From Bog-756 sp050011635 (GTDB taxonomy: Bacteria; Actinomycetota; Acidimicrobiia; Acidimicrobiales; RAAP-2): a DNA stretch of 37,091 bases. Positions 28,608 through 37,091 of the stretch are shown here, one piece after another (position 1 is the first letter of the stretch; every line of letters starts with the position of its first letter). The notes beneath the pieces were generated by a model that was not told where the DNA came from, searched no databases, and saw nothing but the letters and a program-made list of their open reading frames with translations. The DNA lies in NCBI GenBank assembly GCA_050011635.1, contig JBEKIU010000015.1:1-37091 (forward strand), written 5' to 3'. Made by a program: the position numbers and the translations under genes.

Positions 28608-29935
28608 GCCTGCCCCTCGCCCTGGCCCATCCGCTGCTCGCCGCGGGCGATCCCTTGTACATGAACGGTGTGGGCTGGGCCGTGTTCCTGATCGTGCTCA
28701 TCAAGGTGCTCGTCATCTTCGGCTTCTTGATGGTGTCGGTCATGTTGATGATCTGGTTCGAGCGCAAGGTGATCTCGGACATGCAGAGCCGCATCGGGCC
28801 CAACCGTGCGGGTCCCTTCGGCATCGCCCAGACCCTGGCCGATGGGATCAAGCTCTTCTTCAAGGAAGACCTGATGCCCGAGAAGGCCGACCGCTCGGTC
28901 TTCATCCTGGCCCCCTACATCACCATCATCACCGCGTTCTTGGCCTTTGCCGTCGTGCCCTTCGGCGGCGTGGTCACCGTCGCCGGCCACACCTTCGAGC
29001 TCCAGTTGGCCGATCCCCCGATGGGCATCCTCTTCCTGCTGGCCATGTCCTCGATCGGCGTCTACGGGGTCATGCTGGCCGGGTGGTCGTCGGGCTCCAA
29101 GTACCCGCTGCTCGGCTCGGTCCGGGCGTCGGCCCAGATGATCTCCTACGAGGCCGCCCTGGGCATGACGGTGGTGACGGTGGTGCTGATCACCGGATCG
29201 CTGAGCACGCGGGCCATCGTGGACGCGCAGGCCCAGCACCTGTGGCAGTGGAACGCCATCCGGCTGGGCGTGGTGCCCTTCCTCATCTTCTTCATCGCGG
29301 TCATCGCCGAGACGAACCGGCCCCCCTTCGACCTGGTCGAGGCCGACTCCGAGCTGGTCGGCGGCTTCGTCACCGAGTACTCGTCGATCCGGTTCGCCCT
29401 GTTCTTCCTGGCCGAGTTCATGAACACCATCACCATGTCGGCCATCACCGTGACCCTCTTCTTCGGAGGCCCGGACGGTCCCGACCCCCACATCCCCCAC
29501 ACCTACTGGCTCTGGCCCATCGTGTGGTTCCTGCTCAAGACCCTCATCTTCTTGTTCGTGTTCGTCTGGCTGCGGGCGGCGCTGCCCCGGCTGCGGTACG
29601 ACCAGCTCATGGACCTGGGGTGGAAGCGGCTCATCCCGCTCTCGTTGGGCTGGCTGATGATCGTGGCCGGCTTCGTGATCGACGGGTGGTGGGGCTTCGG
29701 GTTGGCGCTCGCGGTGGTCGTGGCCGCGGTGACGATCACGAGGGCGTTCTCCATCGGAAACGAGCGGGAGGAGACCCGGGCCATCCTTCCCCAGGTCGGC
29801 GTCCGCCTGTGGAGCCGTCCGCCTGAGACCGGTCCCGATCCCGATCCCACGACCGATCCCGATCCCGAGCCCACGGGCACCCCGAGTGTTTCGGGCCGAT
29901 CGCTGTCCTCGTCCGAGCAAGGAGGCGACGGCTGA
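28604..29935 (+). CDS. nuoH: NADH-quinone oxidoreductase subunit H
   Basis: 443 residues from GTG 28604, overlapping the nuoG stop. Membrane subunit linking the quinone cavity to the pumps, about eight helices. Motifs: MIWFERKVISDMQSRIGPNRAGPFG, LADGIKLFFKEDLMPEKAD, SGSKYPLLGSVRASAQMISYE, FFIAVIAETNRPPFDLVEADSELVGGF and YSSIRFALFFLAEFMNTI with the conserved acidic path. The last ~60 residues are hydrophilic with Asp/Pro repeats (DPDPTTDPDPEP), an unusual tail. Confidence 0.97.
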   Translation: MSLPLALAHPLLAAGDPLYMNGVGWAVFLIVLIKVLVIFGFLMVSVMLMIWFERKVISDMQSRIGPNRAGPFGIAQTLADGIKLFFKEDLMPEKADRSVFILAPYITIITAFLAFAVVPFGGVVTVAGHTFELQLADPPMGILFLLAMSSIGVYGVMLAGWSSGSKYPLLGSVRASAQMISYEAALGMTVVTVVLITGSLSTRAIVDAQAQHLWQWNAIRLGVVPFLIFFIAVIAETNRPPFDLVEADSELVGGFVTEYSSIRFALFFLAEFMNTITMSAITVTLFFGGPDGPDPHIPHTYWLWPIVWFLLKTLIFLFVFVWLRAALPRLRYDQLMDLGWKRLIPLSLGWLMIVAGFVIDGWWGFGLALAVVVAAVTITRAFSIGNEREETRAILPQVGVRLWSRPPETGPDPDPTTDPDPEPTGTPSVSGRSLSSSEQGGDG

Positions 29936-30897
29936 TGGCTGACCCCGAACCGCCGCAGCAGCGGCAGAATTTCCTGGGCGGGTTCAAGCTGACCCTCGAG
30001 CATCTCGGTCGCCCGCCGGTGACCCGCCAGTACCCCGAAGAGAAGCGCCCGAAGCAGCCGCGCCAGCACGGGCGTCATGTGCTGAACCGGTACGAGGACG
30101 GCATGGAGAAGTGCATCGGCTGCGAGCTGTGCGCCGGCGTGTGCCCGGCGGACTGCATCTACGTGCGCGGCCTCGACAATCCACCCGACCACCCGGTGTC
30201 GCCCGGTGAGCGGTACGGCTACGTCTACGAGATCAACTTCCTGCGCTGCATCCACTGCGATCTGTGTGTGGAGGCCTGTCCCACCGAGGCCATCACCGAG
30301 ACGAAGCTGATGGAGTTCTCCTTCACCAACCGGAACGACGCCATCTACACCAAGGAGGAGCTGCTGGTCGATGACGACGGCAGGCCCAAGCATCTTCCGT
30401 GGGAGGACTGGCGAGAAGGCGATGACCTGCACACCTCGGGATGGATGCGGGCCACGTCACCGTCGGGGAGCGCGGCGTTCGAGGGGCGTGTCCAATGGGA
30501 GGGGGAGCTCGGATACGGCGTGCGCTCCCCCGAGAGCGGGCAGACCGGTCAGCGGGACGACGCCGCCACCGGCAGCAAGCAGTTGCGCGACACCCTCGAG
30601 CGGCACCTGCTCCAGAGCGACCTGCCCGCCGCCAAGCGGGGTCCCCGTGGTGCCATCGGCCGCATGATGGAGAAGGCGGAGCGTTTCGCTCCCGGTGCTG
30701 GCAAGAAGCACCGGGCCAAGGCGGACGCCGACTACGCGAGGGCGGTGGTGGACGGCAACAGCGAACGCGATCGTCCGGGTACGGCGCAGTCGGCTCCCGC
30801 GGCTGCGGCGGCTCCGAACGGCGATCCGAACGGGGATCCCGCCACCGGTCATCCGGACGGCGATCCCGCCACCGGTCCGGGATCGAGCACCCGCTGA
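29935..30897 (+). CDS. nuoI: NADH-quinone oxidoreductase subunit I
   Basis: 320 residues from ATG 29935 (overlaps the nuoH stop; AAGGAGG upstream). Ferredoxin-like subunit with two 4Fe-4S clusters, N6a and N6b: Cys60, Cys63, Cys66 and Cys70 (CIGCELCAGVCP), Cys105, Cys108, Cys111 and Cys115 (CIHCDLCVEACP). The conserved core ends near residue 180. A further ~140 residues follow, including a Lys/Arg-rich helical stretch (MMEKAERFAPGAGKKHRAKADADYAR in two parts) and an Asn/Gly/Asp/Pro repeat tail, nearly doubling the usual length of about 160-210. Confidence 0.96.
   Translation: MADPEPPQQRQNFLGGFKLTLEHLGRPPVTRQYPEEKRPKQPRQHGRHVLNRYEDGMEKCIGCELCAGVCPADCIYVRGLDNPPDHPVSPGERYGYVYEINFLRCIHCDLCVEACPTEAITETKLMEFSFTNRNDAIYTKEELLVDDDGRPKHLPWEDWREGDDLHTSGWMRATSPSGSAAFEGRVQWEGELGYGVRSPESGQTGQRDDAATGSKQLRDTLERHLLQSDLPAAKRGPRGAIGRMMEKAERFAPGAGKKHRAKADADYARAVVDGNSERDRPGTAQSAPAAAAAPNGDPNGDPATGHPDGDPATGPGSSTR
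30835..30877 (+). repeat. 27-bp-period repeat in the nuoI tail
   Basis: GATCCCGCCACCGGTC occurs at 30835-30850 and 30862-30877, coding GDPATG twice. In frame, just before the nuoI stop. Confidence 0.6.
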
Positions 30898-31667
30898 TGA
30901 CGGCGGTGCTCGGAGCGGTGCTGATGGCGGCGTCGACGACCGTCCACCCGTCATGGGTCGACGTGGGGACGTTCGCCGTCTCCGCGGCCATCGTGCTGTC
31001 CGGCGCCATCGGGGTGGTGGTGGCCCGGAACCCGGTCCACGCCGCCCTCATGCTGGTGATGACCCTGTTCGGCGTGGCCGTGCTCTTCGTCCTGGAACGG
31101 GATCCGTTCCTCGCCGCCGTCCAGGTGATCGTCTACGCCGGTGCCATCGTCGTGCTCTTCCTCTTCGTCATCATGTTCCTCGGTGTCGACCGCGAGGAGA
31201 ACATCGCCGTCGAGCCGCTGCGGGGCCAGCGACCCCTGGCCGCCGGTCTCGTCCTGCTCGGCACGACCGGTCTTCTCCTGCTGGGAGAGGTCTCGAGCTG
31301 GACCACCGGAGCGCAGCACGTCGCCGGGGTGGACGCCGGGGCCCAGTCCAATGTCTACCTGTTGGGCAAGTCGGTCTACACGACCTACCTGTTCCCCTTC
31401 GAAGCCACCGCGGCGCTGTTGATCATCGCCGTGGTTGGCGCGGTGGTGCTGGCCCGCCGGCCCCCGGCGGCGGCGGGCCAGGCGGCTCAGCCTGGTCAGC
31501 CGGCAGAGGACGGGGCAGAGCTCACGTCCGGTGGGGCAGACCAGTCGTCCGGCGGGGTGGAGCTGTCGGCGCCGGCGGTCCCCGCCACCGACGAGCCCGA
31601 GCCCGACGAAGAGGGCCGGCACAGCGCGGCGGAACCCGCCGGTGCACACGAGGAGGGACGGGCATGA
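30897..31667 (+). CDS. nuoJ: NADH-quinone oxidoreductase subunit J
   Basis: 256 residues from ATG 30897, overlapping the nuoI stop. Membrane subunit with about five helices: VGTFAVSAAIVLSGAIGVVVARNPVHAAL (opening), LMLVMTLFGVAVLFVL, DPFLAAVQVIVYAGAIVVLFLFVIMFLG (the conserved pi-bulge helix) and the last, TAALLIIAVVGAVVLARR. The C-terminal ~75 residues are hydrophilic Gly/Gln/Pro/Glu-rich tail. Stop overlaps nuoK. Confidence 0.95.
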   Translation: MTAVLGAVLMAASTTVHPSWVDVGTFAVSAAIVLSGAIGVVVARNPVHAALMLVMTLFGVAVLFVLERDPFLAAVQVIVYAGAIVVLFLFVIMFLGVDREENIAVEPLRGQRPLAAGLVLLGTTGLLLLGEVSSWTTGAQHVAGVDAGAQSNVYLLGKSVYTTYLFPFEATAALLIIAVVGAVVLARRPPAAAGQAAQPGQPAEDGAELTSGGADQSSGGVELSAPAVPATDEPEPDEEGRHSAAEPAGAHEEGRA

Positions 31668-31969
31668 CCATCAACCCGGACTGGTACCTGTCGCTCAGCG
31701 TCGTGCTGTTCGCCATCGGCGCGCTGGGTGTGATGATCCGGCGGAACGTGCTGGTCATGTTGATGTGTGTCGAGTTGATGCTCAACGCAGCCAACCTGAG
31801 CTTCGTCACCTTCGCCCGCATGCTGCACGACATCGGCGGCCAGGTCCTGGTGTTCTTCGTGTTGGTCGTGGCCGCGGCCGAAGTCGTGGTCGGGCTCGGA
31901 ATCGTCGTCGCCATCTTCCGCCGCCGAGCCAACACCACTGCCGACGACCTCCACTTGATGAAGGGCTGA
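31664..31969 (+). CDS. nuoK: NADH-quinone oxidoreductase subunit K
   Basis: 101 residues, the normal length, without a tail. MrpC-like membrane subunit with three helices: YLSLSVVLFAIGALGVMI, VLVMLMCVELMLNAANLSFV (with the buried Glu of the proton path) and VFFVLVVAAAEVVVGLGIVVAIF (second buried Glu). ATG 31664 overlaps the nuoJ stop. Confidence 0.97.
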   Translation: MTINPDWYLSLSVVLFAIGALGVMIRRNVLVMLMCVELMLNAANLSFVTFARMLHDIGGQVLVFFVLVVAAAEVVVGLGIVVAIFRRRANTTADDLHLMKG

Positions 31970-31976
31970 CCGGGCG

Positions 31977-33905
31977 ATGCTCCATGTGACCTACCTCATC
32001 ATCTTGCTGCCCCTGGTCGGGTTCGCCGTGCAGCTGCTCGTGGGCCGCCGGCTGGGTGATCCTCTGGCCGGAGCGGTGGCCACCTTTTTCATCGGGGCCT
32101 CGTTCGTGGTGGCCGTCGGGGTGTACTTCGACCTGCTCACCGTCAACGCTCCGGTCCGGACCTTCACCCAGAACCTGTGGACCTGGATTCCGGTCGATCA
32201 GCTCCAGGTGAACGCCCGACTGTTCGTCGATCCACTGTCCATGACCATGGTGCTGTTCGTCACCGGCATCAGCTGCCTCATCCACCTGTATTCGATCGGC
32301 TACATGAAGGGCGACCGGGACTACTCGAAGTTCTTCCTCTACATGAACCTCTTCGTGGCCTCGATGCTGATCCTGGTGCTCGGGAGCAACCTGCTGGTGA
32401 CCTTCGTCGGCTGGGAGGGCGTCGGAACCTGCTCGTACTGGCTGGTCTCGTTCTGGTTCACCCGGGACTCGGCGGCCAGCGCGGGCAAGAAGGCCTTCGT
32501 CTACAACCGGATCGGCGACGTGGGCTTCCTGCTGGCCATCTTCTTGGTCTTCACCAGGGTGCACTCGCTCGAGTACACGACCATCTTCGACCACATCGGC
32601 ACCATCGGCGCCGGCAACATCACCGCCATCTGCCTGCTGCTCCTGGTCGGCGTGATGGGCAAGTCGGCCCAGATCCCCCTCTTCCCGTGGCTGGCCGACG
32701 CCATGGAGGGCCCGACGCCGGTGTCGGCGCTCATCCACGCGGCCACCATGGTGACCGCCGGTGTCTATCTCCTGTGCCGGATCAACCCGCTGCTCCACGC
32801 CTCCCCGGCGGCCGCCCTCACGGTGGCCTGTGTCGGGGCGGCGACCGCCTTCGTGGCCGCCACCATCGCCTGCGCCCAACAGGACATCAAGAAGGTGCTG
32901 GCCTACTCGACCGTGTCCCAGCTCGGGTACATGTTCCTGGCCATCGGATGTGGGGCTTACGAGGCGGCCATCTTCTTGATGATCGCCCACGCCTTCTTCA
33001 AGGGGCTGCTCTTCCTCGGCGCCGGATCGACCATCCACGGTCTCCATGACGAGCAGGACCTCAAGCGCATGGGCAACCTCCGCAAGTACATGCCCATCAC
33101 CTTCATCACCTTCGCTGTCGGCTGGCTGGCCATCGCCGCGGTGCCACCCCTGTCGGGGTTCTGGGCCAAGGGCGATGTGCTCGAGAACACCTGGGCCGCC
33201 CACCCGGCGCTGTGGGTGGTGGGCGTGGTCACCGCCGCGCTCACCGCCTATTACATGAGCCGCCTGACCGGGCTGGCCTTCTTCGGCAAGGACCGGTGGG
33301 CGGACGACGTGGCCATCGACGCCACCACCGACATGCCCGACTCCCACCACGCCGACGGGCCCATCCCCGAGCCCCACGAGTCGCGGCCGATCATGACCGT
33401 CCCGTTGTGGATCCTGGCCTTCTTCGCCGCCACCGCCGGCGTCCTGGCCCTGTCCAACGACCACCTGTCGCTGTCCAACTGGATCGACCCCGTCTTCGGC
33501 TCCAACCTCTACGACGACCATCTCAGCACCGCCGCCATCTGGGTGCTGGCCACCATCGACGGGGTCATCGCCGTTGCCGGGGTGTTCATCGGCCTCCGGC
33601 TGTGGATGGCCAAGGCGGAGCGACCCAGCCTGGAGATCGACTTCCTCAAGCACTCGTGGTACATCAACGAGCTCTACGACACCGTCCTCGGCCGGCCGTC
33701 GGAGCGCCTGGCCGCCTTCAGCGCCACGGTGATCGACCCCAAGGTGATCGATGGCGGGGTCAACGGTGTGGCCACCCTGGTGCGCAAGTCCGGCGCACTG
33801 ATCCGGCGCACCCAGACCGGCTACGTCCGAAACTACGTGCTGGGCATCGTGCTCGGCACCGTGCTGGTGCTGGCCTTCATGCTCACCCGGTTGTGGTGGA
33901 CTTGA
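31977..33905 (+). CDS. nuoL: NADH-quinone oxidoreductase subunit L
   Basis: 642 residues from ATG 31977. Antiporter-like proton-pumping subunit at the distal end. Motifs: VDPLSMTMVLFVTGISCLIHLYSIGYM, LLVTFVGWEGVGTCSYWLVSFW (pump Glu), GVMGKSAQIPLFPWLADAMEGPTPVSALIHAATMVTAG in its usual order (pump Lys in GKSAQ), DIKKVLAYSTVSQLGYMF and IAHAFFKGLLFLGAG. The C-terminal amphipathic lateral helix and final TM helix (YVLGIVLGTVLVLAFMLTRLWW) are present. Stop overlaps nuoM. Confidence 0.97.
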   Translation: MLHVTYLIILLPLVGFAVQLLVGRRLGDPLAGAVATFFIGASFVVAVGVYFDLLTVNAPVRTFTQNLWTWIPVDQLQVNARLFVDPLSMTMVLFVTGISCLIHLYSIGYMKGDRDYSKFFLYMNLFVASMLILVLGSNLLVTFVGWEGVGTCSYWLVSFWFTRDSAASAGKKAFVYNRIGDVGFLLAIFLVFTRVHSLEYTTIFDHIGTIGAGNITAICLLLLVGVMGKSAQIPLFPWLADAMEGPTPVSALIHAATMVTAGVYLLCRINPLLHASPAAALTVACVGAATAFVAATIACAQQDIKKVLAYSTVSQLGYMFLAIGCGAYEAAIFLMIAHAFFKGLLFLGAGSTIHGLHDEQDLKRMGNLRKYMPITFITFAVGWLAIAAVPPLSGFWAKGDVLENTWAAHPALWVVGVVTAALTAYYMSRLTGLAFFGKDRWADDVAIDATTDMPDSHHADGPIPEPHESRPIMTVPLWILAFFAATAGVLALSNDHLSLSNWIDPVFGSNLYDDHLSTAAIWVLATIDGVIAVAGVFIGLRLWMAKAERPSLEIDFLKHSWYINELYDTVLGRPSERLAAFSATVIDPKVIDGGVNGVATLVRKSGALIRRTQTGYVRNYVLGIVLGTVLVLAFMLTRLWWT

Positions 33906-35614
33906 TGGCGACGGGTCACTTCCCTTTTCTCACCGTCCTGGTGCTGGTGCCCGCCATCGGTGCCGCGGTGGTCGCGCTGGTGCCGACCGGATCGGTCTCC
34001 CGCCACTTCCACGAAGGGCTGGGCTTCCTCATCGCCCTGTTCACCCTGGTGCTGGCGGTGGTCATCGCCGGGCAGTTCAAGGTGGGGGACGGTGGCTACC
34101 AACTCGTCTCCGACCACGTCTGGGCCAAGGAGCTGGGCATCCACTGGTCGCTGGGCATCGACGGGATCTCACTGTTCCTGGTGGTGATGACCGCCCTCCT
34201 CTTCCCGCTGGCGCTGCTCGGGGCCCGGGTCAGGCGCGACCCCCGCTCCTTCGTGGCCTGGGTGCTCCTCTTGGAGGCGGCGTGCCTGGGCAGTTTCGTC
34301 TCCCTCGACCTGGTGCTGTTCTTCCTCTTCTTCGAGCTGACGCTGGTCCCCGCGTACTTCATCATCGGTGGGTGGGGCTATGCCCGCAGGGGCTATGCCG
34401 CCATCAAATTCTTCATCTACACGTTCGCCGGCTCGGCGTTCCTGCTGGTGGGCATCCTGGCCGTGGCCTTCATCCACCAGTCGCAGACCGGGGTGCTCAC
34501 GTTCGAGCTCCCAGCCCTGGTGCACACCCATCTGTCGGGGACCGAGGGGGTGCTCTTGTTCCTCGCCTTCACCGCCGCGTTCGCAGTCAAGGCGCCGATC
34601 TTCCCGTTCCACACCTGGTCTCCGGATGCCTATGCCGAGGCACCCACCGCCGGGGCGGTCCTGCTGGCCGCGGTGATGGCCAAGATCGGGACCTACGGGA
34701 TCGTCCGTTTCGACCTCAACCTCTTCCCCCAGGCCACCCGCACCCTGGCGCCGTGGTTGCTGACCTTGGCGGTGATCGGCATCCTCTACGGGGCCCTCGT
34801 GGCCTGCGCCCAGCGAGACCTGAAGCGGCTGCTGGCGTACTCGTCCCTGGCCCAGATCGGCTTCATCGTGCTGGGCACGTTCGCCCTCAACAGCCAGGGG
34901 CTGACCGGAAGTGTGCTCCAGATGGTCAACCACGGACTGATCATCACCACGCTGTTCATCGTGGTGGGGTGGATCTACGAGCGTCGCGGCACCTGGCAGG
35001 TATCGGCCCTCAAGGGACTGCAGTCCCCGGCCCCGGTGATGGCCGGCGTCTTCACCGTGGCCATGCTGGCCTCCATCGGCGTGCCCGGGCTCAACGGGTT
35101 CGTGGGTGAGTTCCTGGTGCTGATCGGGACCTTCGTGGCCCACCGGTGGTGGGCGGTCGTGGCCGCGATGGGGGTCATCGCCGCGGCGATCTACCTCTTG
35201 TGGGCCTTTCAGCAGGTCTTCCACGGTGAGCCGACCGAGACGGACACCAAGACGAAGGATCTGGGGTGGAGTGAGCGCCTCATCATCGCCCCCCTCATCA
35301 TCCTCATCGTCTTCCTCGGTGTGTTCCCGAAGCCCGTGCTCGATCGGATCACCCCGTCGGTGGACAGGCTGGTCGTCCACGTGGACCGCGTGACGCACAC
35401 TCCCATCCCCGCCGGCCTCGACCCGGGATCGTCGGCGGCGCGATCACCGTCGCCGGCACTCTCGACGGCATCGGCACTCCCGGCGCCCTCATCGCTCCCG
35501 GCACCCTCATCGTCGGCCCCGGCCTCCCGTCACCTGTCCGGCCCGGTGCCGGAAGCCGGGACGGAGACGAGTTCGCCTGCTGCCGCCACGACCACCGGCG
35601 GTGCCCGGCGATGA
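33905..35614 (+). CDS. nuoM: NADH-quinone oxidoreductase subunit M
   Basis: 569 residues from ATG 33905, overlapping the nuoL stop. Second antiporter-like pump subunit. Motifs: LGIDGISLFLVVMTALLFPLALL, LVLFFLFFELTLVPAYFIIGGWG (pump Glu), AVKAPIFPFHTWSPDAYAEAPTAGAVLLA, AQRDLKRLLAYSSLAQIGFIVLG and LKGLQSPAPVMAGVFTVAMLASIGVPGLNGFVGEF. About 70 residues after the last helix are a Ser/Pro/Ala-rich tail. The frame open from 33212 overlaps nuoL. Confidence 0.97.
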   Translation: MATGHFPFLTVLVLVPAIGAAVVALVPTGSVSRHFHEGLGFLIALFTLVLAVVIAGQFKVGDGGYQLVSDHVWAKELGIHWSLGIDGISLFLVVMTALLFPLALLGARVRRDPRSFVAWVLLLEAACLGSFVSLDLVLFFLFFELTLVPAYFIIGGWGYARRGYAAIKFFIYTFAGSAFLLVGILAVAFIHQSQTGVLTFELPALVHTHLSGTEGVLLFLAFTAAFAVKAPIFPFHTWSPDAYAEAPTAGAVLLAAVMAKIGTYGIVRFDLNLFPQATRTLAPWLLTLAVIGILYGALVACAQRDLKRLLAYSSLAQIGFIVLGTFALNSQGLTGSVLQMVNHGLIITTLFIVVGWIYERRGTWQVSALKGLQSPAPVMAGVFTVAMLASIGVPGLNGFVGEFLVLIGTFVAHRWWAVVAAMGVIAAAIYLLWAFQQVFHGEPTETDTKTKDLGWSERLIIAPLIILIVFLGVFPKPVLDRITPSVDRLVVHVDRVTHTPIPAGLDPGSSAARSPSPALSTASALPAPSSLPAPSSSAPASRHLSGPVPEAGTETSSPAAATTTGGARR

Positions 35615-37091
35615 CCTCCTTCGTGACGACGGCCGTGACCAGCTCTGGCCTTCCCGCCATCCACACCCCCCATGTCGACTACCTGAGCATCCTGCCCATG
35701 CTCATCATGATCGGTGGGGCCCTGGCCTTGATGGTCGCGTCCTCGCTGTTCCGCAAGATCCTGGGTGTGGGCTCGGGAACGCTGGTCGCCTCCACGGTGT
35801 CGATCGCCGCTCTGGTGGCAGCGCTGTTCCAGTGGGACCACGTGAGCACCCACGGACCCCAGGTCACCATCGCCGGCGCCATCGCCTTCGACGGATTCGA
35901 CGTGTTCGTGCAGATCGTGGTGGCCATCGGCATGCTCCTCACCGCCCTGGTCGGTGACGGCTATCTCCGCCGGGAAGGCATCGAGGGTCCCGAATTCCAT
36001 GTCCTGGCCATGATGTCGGCCTCCGGCGCGATGATGATGGGAGCGGCCAACGATCTCATCGTGATCTTCCTCGGCCTGGAGATCATGTCGATCGCCCTCT
36101 ACGTGCTGGCCGCCTTCAACCACAAGCGGGCCGAGTCCGGCGAGGCCGCGCTCAAGTACTTCGTGCTCGGTGCATTCTCCTCGGCCATCTTCGTGTACGG
36201 GATCGCGCTCGTCTACGGCGCCACCGGATCGACCAATCTGCCCCAGATCGCCGACTATCTCTCGGGCAACGTCATCGCCTCCAACGGGGTGCTGCTCGGC
36301 GGCCTGGCGCTCTTGCTGGTCGGGTTCGGGTTCAAGATCGCGGCCGTTCCCTTCCACATGTGGTCTCCCGACGTCTACCAGGGCTCACCCTCACCGGTCG
36401 CCGGCTTCATGGCTGCGGTGGTCAAGATCGGTGCCTTTGCCGCCCTGTTGCGGGTGTTCGTGTCGTCGTTCGGGACGGTGCGCACGGACTGGCAACCGAT
36501 CATCTGGGCACTGGCTCTGCTCAGCCTGGTGTTGGGCGCGGTGGTGGCCCTGATGCAGCGGGACGTGAAGCGGATGATGGCCTACTCGTCCATCAATCAC
36601 GTTGGTTTCATCCTGCTCGGCGTGGAAGCGGCGACCACCCGGGGGGTCTCGTCCTCCTTGTATTACATCTTCACCTACATGTTCCTGGTCATCGGGTCGT
36701 TCGCGGTGATCACCGTGATGGCCCGTGATGGTGACAACGGGCACCAGATCTCCGACTACCGGGGTCTGGCCAAACGCCAGCCCGTGCTGGCCATGGCCTT
36801 CGCCGTCCTGCTTCTCGGACAGGCCGGCATCCCGTTCACCACCGGGTTCCTGGCCAAGTTCGGTGTCGTGGGCGCCGCCGTGGCCACCCATGCCTACGTC
36901 TTGGCCGCGGTGGCCATGGCTTCGGCGGCCGTCGCCGCGTTCTTCTACCTGCGGGTCGCGGTGGCCATGTACTCGCCAGTGGGGATGGTCGGGGACACAG
37001 TGGGCGGCGACGGCGATTCCGCTCCCGACGGTGCCGCGGCCGACGCGGCCGACGCCGGCGGTCTCGCCGGCACGTCCGGCACGTCCGGCAC
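35611..37091 (+). CDS. nuoN: NADH-quinone oxidoreductase subunit N (3' end beyond window)
   Basis: 493 codons seen from ATG 35611 (overlaps the nuoM stop), no stop before the edge. Third antiporter-like pump subunit. Motifs: AANDLIVIFLGLEIMSIALYVLAAFN (pump Glu), SGEAALKYFVLGAFSSAIFVYG, FKIAAVPFHMWSPDVYQGSPSPVAGFMAAVVKIGAFA, MQRDVKRMMAYSSINHVGFILLG and LGQAGIPFTTGFLAKF. The last visible stretch is an Asp/Ala/Gly-rich insert with GTSGTSGT repeats coded by GGCACGTCC units. The gene should finish the complex I operon. Confidence 0.97.
   Translation, partial: MTSFVTTAVTSSGLPAIHTPHVDYLSILPMLIMIGGALALMVASSLFRKILGVGSGTLVASTVSIAALVAALFQWDHVSTHGPQVTIAGAIAFDGFDVFVQIVVAIGMLLTALVGDGYLRREGIEGPEFHVLAMMSASGAMMMGAANDLIVIFLGLEIMSIALYVLAAFNHKRAESGEAALKYFVLGAFSSAIFVYGIALVYGATGSTNLPQIADYLSGNVIASNGVLLGGLALLLVGFGFKIAAVPFHMWSPDVYQGSPSPVAGFMAAVVKIGAFAALLRVFVSSFGTVRTDWQPIIWALALLSLVLGAVVALMQRDVKRMMAYSSINHVGFILLGVEAATTRGVSSSLYYIFTYMFLVIGSFAVITVMARDGDNGHQISDYRGLAKRQPVLAMAFAVLLLGQAGIPFTTGFLAKFGVVGAAVATHAYVLAAVAMASAAVAAFFYLRVAVAMYSPVGMVGDTVGGDGDSAPDGAAADAADAGGLAGTSGTSG

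Noticed and set aside
31806..33653. 615-codon minus-strand frame opposite nuoL
   Set aside because: nuoL is unmistakable; the antisense frame is rich in Gly/His/Gln/Arg as expected from codon-position GC bias.
1..37091. CRISPR arrays, insertion sequences, rRNA genes or an origin of replication
   Set aside because: No regularly spaced 20-40 bp repeats, transposase motifs, rRNA segments or DnaA-box clusters were seen.

Overview
The window is about 37 kb of GC-rich DNA, densely coded, with most adjacent genes overlapping by 1-8 bases. Gene content (mycothiol-type glycosyltransferase, Ni-superoxide dismutase with its dedicated protease, Rex, an RsiG-like anti-sigma factor, a 14-gene nuo operon beside a menaquinone/geranylgeranyl reductase) and gene order (mshA, YbjN gene, proC, rex, hemA-hemC-cobA-hemD-hemB-hemL) point to the Actinomycetota. 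A deep, non-Streptomyces, non-Mycobacterium branch such as the Acidimicrobiia fits best; this is inference from content and order only.

Layout. 1-865: the 5' part of a tyrosine integrase (minus strand) running off the left edge, directly at the 3' end of a tRNA-Lys gene, which is the usual edge of an integrated element. 1023-3321: GNAT acetyltransferase, beta-propeller lipoprotein and a DksA/TraR-like zinc-finger protein. 3369-5441: divergent sodN and sodX; sodX overlaps an RsiG homologue carrying c-di-GMP-binding signature motifs, which overlaps an XRE regulator. 5471-9089: mshA-like gene with a YbjN gene, then proC with a SAM hydroxide adenosyltransferase. 9158-16499: rex and the C5-pathway tetrapyrrole genes from glutamyl-tRNA to uroporphyrinogen III, with the CobA branch to siroheme/cobalamin. 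16500-16822: non-coding leader region. 16823-19015: large unassigned membrane protein. 19046-20404: FAD-dependent geranylgeranyl/menaquinone reductase, divergent from 20554-37091: nuoA to nuoN (nuoN cut by the right edge).

The genes share a redox/respiration theme: complex I oxidises NADH and reduces menaquinone, the reductase probably saturates the menaquinone tail, Rex senses NADH/NAD+ beside the heme genes, and NiSOD and mycothiol handle oxidative stress.

The strongest unlisted signals are: (i) a recurrent TANNNT box ending 6-9 bases before ATG/GTG at about ten transcription-unit heads, implying widespread leaderless transcripts, including two candidate leaderless upstream ORFs (before hemA and before the lipoprotein gene); (ii) the RsiG homologue with one perfect and one near-perfect c-di-GMP motif, coupled to sodX and an XRE gene; (iii) tandem duplications that copy gene 3' ends including the stop codon (at 19017 and after nuoF); (iv) a His-to-Asp change in the usual catalytic motif of the SAM hydroxide adenosyltransferase. 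No CRISPR array, insertion sequence or rRNA was seen.
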